Positions 57,439-64,000 of a DNA stretch of 64,000 nt are shown in pieces (the stretch's first letter is position 1; each line of letters opens with the position of its first letter). This stretch comes from Andrena cerasifolii. Taxonomy: Eukaryota > Arthropoda > Insecta > Hymenoptera > Andrenidae. Both the position numbers and the translations under genes were made by a program. The stretch covers positions 18,985,433-19,049,432 of the forward strand of contig NC_135120.1 of the NCBI RefSeq assembly GCF_050908995.1. Direction: 5' to 3'. The notes below the pieces were generated by a model. That model made no database searches. It was not told the DNA's origin and saw only the letters and a program-made list of their open reading frames with translations.

Positions 57439-60283
57439 GTAAGATCGATCACTTCATCTTGCCCTGTTTAAACCACGATTTAAATATAGAACGCTTAGTT
57501 CTTTATCTTTACGACCGTATAAGAGAATAATATACCATTAGGCGGTCGAGCTAGTAGTTGCCTATCTGCCACTCCTCGAAAACTCTTGGATCACCTGTAA
57601 ATTGCTTGCAGAAGAACTTTCAGTCCCACGGACAATTCGCCAACGCCAAAAATTCGGTGTTGATGGATTAATTCCAGTTTCTCCTGATTTTCATAGTTTG
57701 CTTCCAAACTTTACAAGTTGATCATAGTAAATCCATTCGTGGGAGCTTCGGAGATCTTTCTCCCCCTTCAAGTGGAGCTCTACAACTACGACGAATATTT
57801 CATGAGAGTTGCCGAATCTCTGTCATCTGCAAGACAGAACAAAATCGTAGCGCTCCATTCGGAAGCCTGAAGAAGATCTCTGAGACTCGAAAACATTTGA
57901 TTTTGAAACACTGACTCCCGATGGAAATATTACCATCGACTTGTGACCCGCACTGAACCAAGCCACGCGAAGCAGGAGATCTGAATCGATCCCGGCAACG
58001 ACTAGCTCGATCGGCGCACGTGAGACACGTGCGTGACGTTTGACGAAGAAGGAACGAAGTATAATATAGTACATAGCTGCGTGTCATAGTTTGGCCTCTT
58101 ACAATCTCAGTGCGTTGATTACACGGCGAAGTTACTTTCCTCGTTTTTACATCATCCACGCGAACTATCGCGCAGTATCATTGACTTCATTCGATGGACT
58201 TTTATTTTTCTCGTTCGGTCGCACGGCACCGCCCGTGACGGAGAGGCTTCGGGAGATGTGCAGTGTACATTCACGCGTCTGTGAACGGTACGAGAGGGCC
58301 GGCTGTAGAATTTCTTGAGCGCGAGCAAGTTTGATGTAGGAGCGCGCGCACGGTCACGATGGGTTCGCCGCTAAACTGTTTCTGCTCGCGCGTTCCATTC
58401 GCCGGCGAAGCGTCACGATGGGGTAACATCATCAGAAGCAATGGGAACAGAAAAGCGCGTCGCGCCGAAAGCCGCGGCGTCTCGGCGCTCAAAATTCTCT
58501 CTCGCGGTTCCATCGAACTGTTCGACGTCCCGCGACGCGGTAGAAGATTTCGCGAGATCGATAATCGTCCAGGGACCCGTGCACGTCCAGCTTTGACGCT
58601 TCGAGTTAGTGCGTACGTAATCGGGAAAGATTCTCTTTGTCCTCTCATTTTCTTGCCTATCGAAACGATTAGAGTCGAAGGTGACGGGAATTCGTTGGAG
58701 GAGATCTGAATTGGAATCTGAGTCACGTTTCCCCCATCGTGAGCGAGTTTCCCATGGAAACATGAATGGATAGAAAGAGAAGGAAACAGATTTAATCAGA
58801 TTAACTTGCAACCGTTGTGACGAAAGATTCGGTATACATCCGTGACAGCTGAATTATCAAGAGAGCCCCCCCGGTGGGTGACAACCCTGCCAACCCCCTG
58901 ACCGTCCTATTCCTCGTGTTTCACCCCCTCCCTCCCCCGAATGCCAAACGCGTCGGTGATCATCTCTGGAAGCATTGTCGATCAAAGGAGCCTCTGTAAC
59001 GGTGCACTTCGATATTAATTGCTCCGTGTCTCGCGCCATAGAATGCCTGGCTAATTCCAGTCTCGCAAAGCAAACCTGAAACTTCAACATCCGAGATCTC
59101 CGGGGATGTAGAGGAGGAGCGCGATCTGCGGGTGCCGTTTTTGTGCGGAATTAAACTAAGTGTAGGCCGGTTGAGTATCGACGAGTACCGCAATAGAGGA
59201 AGCTGATGGTTAACTGTTTTGCAACTTTAAGTCCTCTCACGGTATAATTACTGAAAAATTGAGATCATTCGATGGAATAAAAAATTCAAGGGCAGAAGAT
59301 AAATTTGTTTTAATTCAGGACCCTCCGCCAGTAAATTCTAATAGAATGCTTAGATCCACTTAGGGATTTTTTCTTTGTTCTTGAGAACAGTTAATCATCA
59401 ACCACTGTATTAGCTGGATATTCATCGAGTCCTGCGTCTTAAGTTTGCCTGCATCCAAAAAGCGTGTTCACCCAGATGGCCTCCCCTTACTGAATAGATA
59501 TTTAGAAACTTCGCGGCCACTTCTACTAGACTTCTCATTAGAAAGAATTTTTCTGTATTGAAAAGTGCATCACTTTTTATGAACAATCCACTTAGTATCT
59601 ATGGATTAACTCCCCACTCCTCCACCTGCAAAGTGTATCAGCACCATTATCTTTGATCAGCCCTGATAGCTCGAAACAATTCGCTGCACCAAAGTGGCCC
59701 CTAATTAGACACTCCACCAAGGCGTCTTCGCCTGCGAACACCAAATGAAAACACACGGACCTTTGCTCGACAATGACGAAGATTTGCCGAGGACGCTTGC
59801 GGCCGCCAGCCGCGACCGCATTTCGGGGGATTCGTGTATTTTGTCTAGTGTTTATCCTCTGTGTGTACCCTTGCCATCACCAGAATCACCATATTATTCA
59901 CCCCACAGCCGATCACCGAAAGGAGGCTCCCCTCTCCCCAAGTTCTACGTACAGACTGTGAACGACAACTAAAGGGTATTCCGAGTAGAAAGAAGGGAAA
60001 TATAGACGGGATGAGAAAAATAGTAGAACAGATGTGAAAACAAAACAGAAAGCCTGCACACGGAGAAAATCGCTCGAGGGACTCGCTTTTAAGTTTTTTC
60101 CGCCTCGCGCAAACTTTTTCACGACATACCAGCCGCTATCTGCGCGCGCGAGCAATATTGCCAGTCAACCTTTTTACCTTCTGTCAACTGTTCACATCGT
60201 GAGCGAAAGTGTCGTTTTTGTTTTCCAAAAGATTTTCTTGTGATCACCAGTTGTCTCGGCCAGTTGTTTGTTTAAGCAGTTTT

Positions 60284-60304
60284 TCAAAAAAAAAAAAAAA
60301 AAAA
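60284..60304. repeat. Poly(A) run
   Basis: About 19-20 A residues in the last intron. No retrogene or SINE body could be identified upstream of it. Confidence 0.8.
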
Positions 60305-60864
60305 GAAAGCAAAGGGAGATTCATAGATAAAGCGCACCAGGGCGATCGACTCCCGGCGTCGTCGAGGTCTACGGACTCTCGGGTGGCGCGCTTCGCTCGA
60401 GGGAGATCGGGGGATGGTGGATGGCGGAGGGGAAGCGACGACGCCGTGACTCGATCGCCCCACTAACGAAATTATTTCTAGAGATGGTAGACACAAGTTT
60501 GAAATCTCTCGACGCCACCGCCGGTTTCTTTCCTCGCGCGTCCTCCCAGGAGTTCGTCTCTGCGTGTAACGTTGTGCATATACATACATATACGACGTAT
60601 AGTTCCGTCTGTGTCCGAAGAAAGAGACGAGTGTCGAGAGGGGCGGGACGTAAAAGTTTGTTTGTCCATTGTCTCGCGCCTCACACCGGTATTGATCACC
60701 GTTTCCGAGCACCCCAGCCTCGCAGCCTTCGGAACGCTTCCTTCGATCGGGCTGGTCGCGATGAGCCGTCCTTTCCCCGAACGCCTCTGGTCACTTTGTC
60801 TACCTCGCATCCTTCAATGCCACCCTCCGCTGATCGAAAGAATCGCGAGCCCCGTTTGTCCGAA

Positions 60865-61190
60865 ATTCCCGTGGCTCGAGTGACGGAACTGGAAATTGCA
60901 GCGTCCCAAGTGGTGCGAGTCGAAATTACCGCGCCCAAGTGATTCAACTCGAAATTACCGCGGCCGCCGGAGTGATAGAAGCTGAAATTTCCGCGCCTCG
61001 AGTGACGAGATTCGATATTTCTGCGTCGCGAACGATCCGGAGTCAAAGTTCTCGCATCCCAAATGAGACCCACGCTCCAATTTCCCGCGTCTCGCGCGAG
61101 TAAATTCCGAGTTACCGCGTCCCGACCTAAATCCGAAATTTCCGCGCGGCAAAATGACCTAGAGCCAAGCTCCCAGCTCACCGAGTGACC
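60865..61190. repeat. Degenerate 30-base GC-rich tandem repeat
   Basis: About eleven diverged units of roughly 30 bases follow the pattern GAAATTTCCGCGTCCCGAGT followed by GA and a variable spacer. Examples are cgaaattaccgcgcccaagt, tgaaatttccgcgcctcgag and cgaaatttccgcgcggcaaa. Opposite-strand open frames over it (Arg/Gly/Asn-rich) are products of the repeat. Confidence 0.75.
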
Positions 61191-62138
61191 GAAGATGGGA
61201 GGTAGAATGAAAATTCTGGGGCCCGGTCGCTGGAAGGGAGAGAAACGCTCGCTGACAACGATAACGGGCGCCGCGATCGCTCGCTCGCGAGGAGAATTCT
61301 TATCTGGAGGGGACGCTCGACGTCCGCAGCGACGGAGAATGTTTCCTCCGGCAGAATGGAATCTCGGACGGACAGACGGAGTACAAGTATCCCCGTGGCC
61401 CCGTGAATCAGAAATTCAGGCTGGCGTCGGGATCGCTCGGACACCGTAATCAATATTCCGTAGATCGTCCAGCGACATGGCAGCCGGCTCGATGGAATCT
61501 CCTTCTCATTGTCAGTCGGGGGCAGCCCTCGTGCTAGACCAGACGCGATAAGGGAGATCCCTCGAAACGCCGCCGTTTCGAACCGTCTTCGACTCCTCGA
61601 TCCGAGGACGCGGTCGAGACGGGACCTTGCATTCCAAACGAAACGGGAAACGCTCGTTAGCATTTACAGGGGGTGCGGCGTGGAGGAATAATGGTCATGG
61701 CCCTTTCAGACAAACCTACGTAGCTGGATTGACGGAGATTTCTTAGACAATCTAGAAATAGTCAGGTATTCGAGATTTGGGGCTAATTTTTGTGTATTCC
61801 TATGCAGTTTACTTGACGACCGGGGTTAGAAGTTCATCTAAATGATCTCGAGTTTTTGGGCAATCTGGGGACTGAAATGCTTCGAGTTTCTTATTCAAAA
61901 GTAGTTCGGTTTGAAGGGGGACGATTACTCTGTAATTGTATTTCAAGCAGCTGCATTGCTTTTCACTATATACTTTACTGACCCTTCGTGTTACGTCTTT
62001 CAAGGTTTACCAAGGTGTATAAGCTGTGTTTACTAACACTTGCACGAGGAACCCCAATTTAGGCTTCACCACACACTCATATGGGTTGCATTACACTTTC
62101 GAATTCAAAACTTTTATGTGAACAACTTGTGGTATCTC

Positions 62139-62477
62139 CCACAATTCAATTTCAAAATTTGACAATCTCAAAATTTGTAGATTTTAAAATTTCAAGATTT
62201 CAAGATTTCAAGATTTCAAGATTTCAAGATTTCAAGATTTCAAGATTTCAAAATTTCAAAATTTCAAAATTTCAAAATTTCAAAATTTCAATATTTCAAT
62301 ATTTCAAAATTTCAAAATTTCAAAATTTCAAAATTTCAAAATTTCAAAATTTCAAAATTTCAAAATTTCAAAATTTCAAAATTTCAAAATTTCAAAATTT
62401 CAATATTTCAATATTTCAATATTTCAATATTTCAATATTTCAATATTTCAAAATTTCAAAATTTCAAAATTTCAAAC
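62139..62477. repeat. 8-base satellite (ATTTCAAA/G/T)n
   Basis: About 40 tandem units of ATTTCAAA. A block of ATTTCAAG variants lies on the left (62188-62248) and blocks of ATTTCAAT variants at about 62288-62305 and 62400-62450. An open frame of 207 codons (62081-62704) reads it as an 8-residue FQNFKISK repeat. That is explained by the absence of stops in all frames of the unit and is not a gene. Confidence 0.95.
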
Positions 62478-63286
62478 TACCAGCTACTCAGAAAATACTC
62501 GTTCACACGCCCCACAACCCTGCAAATTCTTTCACTCGCGAAAGCCATGACCATTACCACCCTCTCACCCAGATCCCAATGAATCGTTGGATCTACTCGT
62601 CGCTCAGGACACTCCCGCCCCCCTCTCTCTGTCTCTCTCTTTCTTCCTCTATATTATTATCATATACATATTTATATATATATATACGTATATCGTATAC
62701 ATGATGTGTGTGAGTAGTTTCCAACTTGTGTCTGTCACGTGTATTACCACTCTATGTTGGATGAGTCTGCGGGTGTCTGCGTTCATGTTGGTGCGACTGG
62801 GTGATGGACGCGTGTGCGATGGGTACGCTTGATTTTAGTGTGTGTCTACGTCTATTGTTTCTGTAACGGCGTGCGTAGCATCGCGTGGAGCACTCGATTT
62901 CGTTAAATAAAGGGAGGTGTACCCCCGTAAGGGGGGTGGCTGGCTCCGTGGAGCCCACGACACCCTCTGCTGGAGGCTCTTAGACCTACCTAAGATCAGA
63001 AAAGGGTACACCAAGGATACCCAACAGACTTCCATGGCATTCTCGATACCTGAACAATAAATAAAAAGCGTAAACAATGATCGCGGATCAGCGTGGAAAA
63101 CGATTGCTCGCGCGATGCTGCGTACGCGCGTCCGTTTTTGCCCGCAAACGCGGGTTCTGTGACCGTGGTAACGCCCTTTCTTCTCGTTGGTTTTTCCCAC
63201 ACGTAGTACGTTCTGGAGTTCCTTTACACCGCGGTAAGTTGCAGCTCAAGCTCTCGCTAATCGTTCATTATCCAAACAATTTTTAC

Positions 63287-63307
63287 AAAAAAAAAAAAAA
63301 AAAAATA
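63287..63307. repeat. Poly(A) run
   Basis: About 20 A residues, followed by a short purine-rich stretch and, at about 63390-63410, a (CTAT)n microsatellite. Confidence 0.8.
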
Positions 63308-64000
63308 ATGAAAGAAAGCAAAAGTGCCATCTATTGCTCGTTTCGCTCGTACATTCATCTTACATGTTTTTTCGTATGTCCCGTATATGTATCTATCTAT
63401 CTATCTATATATTTGTATACGTATGTTATTACCTTTAGCCTGCGTCTTTAAACGTCTCTATCTCTATCTATCTCTCTACTTTCTCATTTTCTGTTCCACT
63501 TCTGTGTTTCTTCCCTCCACCTTCAACCCCTCGCATCCAACCCCCTGTCTCCTGTCATTCATTAGCCTGTTCACCGATTTGTTTACCAGTTACTTTTGGC
63601 CAGTGTTTGATCATACTTCGCTTGTTCGTCCTTAACCATTCTTTCTGTTCTCTGATAGCTGTCTCTTGTTCTTTATGTACTCTTTCTTTCCTTCTATCGC
63701 TCTCATTCGCTCTCTTTCTTTCTGTGCTCACCGGTCTACCTGTGTATCTATTTCTCTGCCGTTCTTTGGCGCGATGGCTGCGCTCCTAACGGAAGTAAAA
63801 TCATTCTTTCATTGACAAATTATTCTGCTTAAAATCGTGCAAAAATCGCGAAATCTGCTCCCACTAAATACAGTATACATTCAACGATTAAGGTACTTCG
63901 AGTCTCTCCTTTCACAGCGATGTCGCCATACAGCGTTTGAATTTTGATCACGTGTACTTCCCCCTTTATTCGCACTTTTATTCTATTAACAATGAATCGA

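Larger units (their letters stand above)
57439..64000 (+). other. Teneurin intron after exon H, incomplete at window end
   Basis: Starts with GTAAGA. No sequence encoding the expected continuation of the teneurin extracellular part is visible up to the end. It contains the GC-rich 30-bp degenerate repeat (60865-61190), the 8-bp satellite (62139-62477), two poly(A) runs (about 60284-60304 and 63287-63307) and a TATC/CTAT run around 63390-63410. 57450-60200 and 61200-62100 show nothing I can support. Confidence 0.75.

Noticed and set aside
60421..61181. Overlapping 160-173 codon open frames on both strands
   Set aside because: They run over the degenerate 30-base repeat and CpG-rich intron with no recognisable domain.
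62081..62704. 207-codon open frame
   Set aside because: It is the stop-free 8-base satellite read as an 8-residue repeat, followed by unrelated low-complexity sequence.

Overview
The window is eukaryotic and almost certainly from an insect. It contains one recognisable protein-coding gene, a teneurin (best match Ten-m/Odz type), on the + strand. Eight consecutive exons lie between 35354 and 57438. The intron-rich layout, CpG-rich non-coding DNA and the types of non-LTR retrotransposon relics suggest a hymenopteran (ant or bee). That is an inference and was not tested by any search.

Region by region: 1-35353 holds no exon I can support. It is either the long 5' intron of the teneurin gene or intergenic DNA, and it contains degenerate tandem repeats, LINE fragments and many inverted-repeat transposon relics. 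35354-35634 is the exon with the end of the cytoplasmic domain and the transmembrane helix. 45505-45624 is a short, frame-neutral exon with a tandem (NAGNAG) acceptor. 47596-48257 encodes the extracellular stalk region, a furin-type site and the start of EGF repeat 1. Exons at 48838, 54178, 56511 and 56785 encode EGF repeats 1-8. The exon at 57231 encodes the acidic and cysteine-rich segment and the start of the next extracellular module. The reading frame continues past 57438, but no further coding exon is visible before 64000, so the NHL, YD-repeat and C-terminal parts must lie to the right of the window. The N-terminal coding exons must lie upstream of 35354, and none is recognisable here.

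The eight exons join in phase with no stop codon and give about 675 residues: cytoplasmic tail end, single type II membrane anchor, stalk with an RLKR site, eight EGF-like repeats, and a Cys-rich block. EGF repeats 2 and 5 each have five cysteines with Tyr in place of the third, the teneurin hallmark for disulfide-linked cis dimers.

The rest is dominated by mobile DNA. It includes at least eight long foldback (inverted-repeat) elements, several MITE-like elements (two with clear target-site duplications), and at least three 5'-truncated LINE copies sharing a (TAAA)n tail. One LINE sits inside a foldback element and one MITE sits inside the arm of another element. There is also a 22/23-bp AT-rich minisatellite with higher-order structure (36440-37115), an 8-bp satellite (62139-62477) and two GC-rich degenerate repeats (about 1293-1545 and 60865-61190). 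I saw no tRNA, rRNA or CRISPR.
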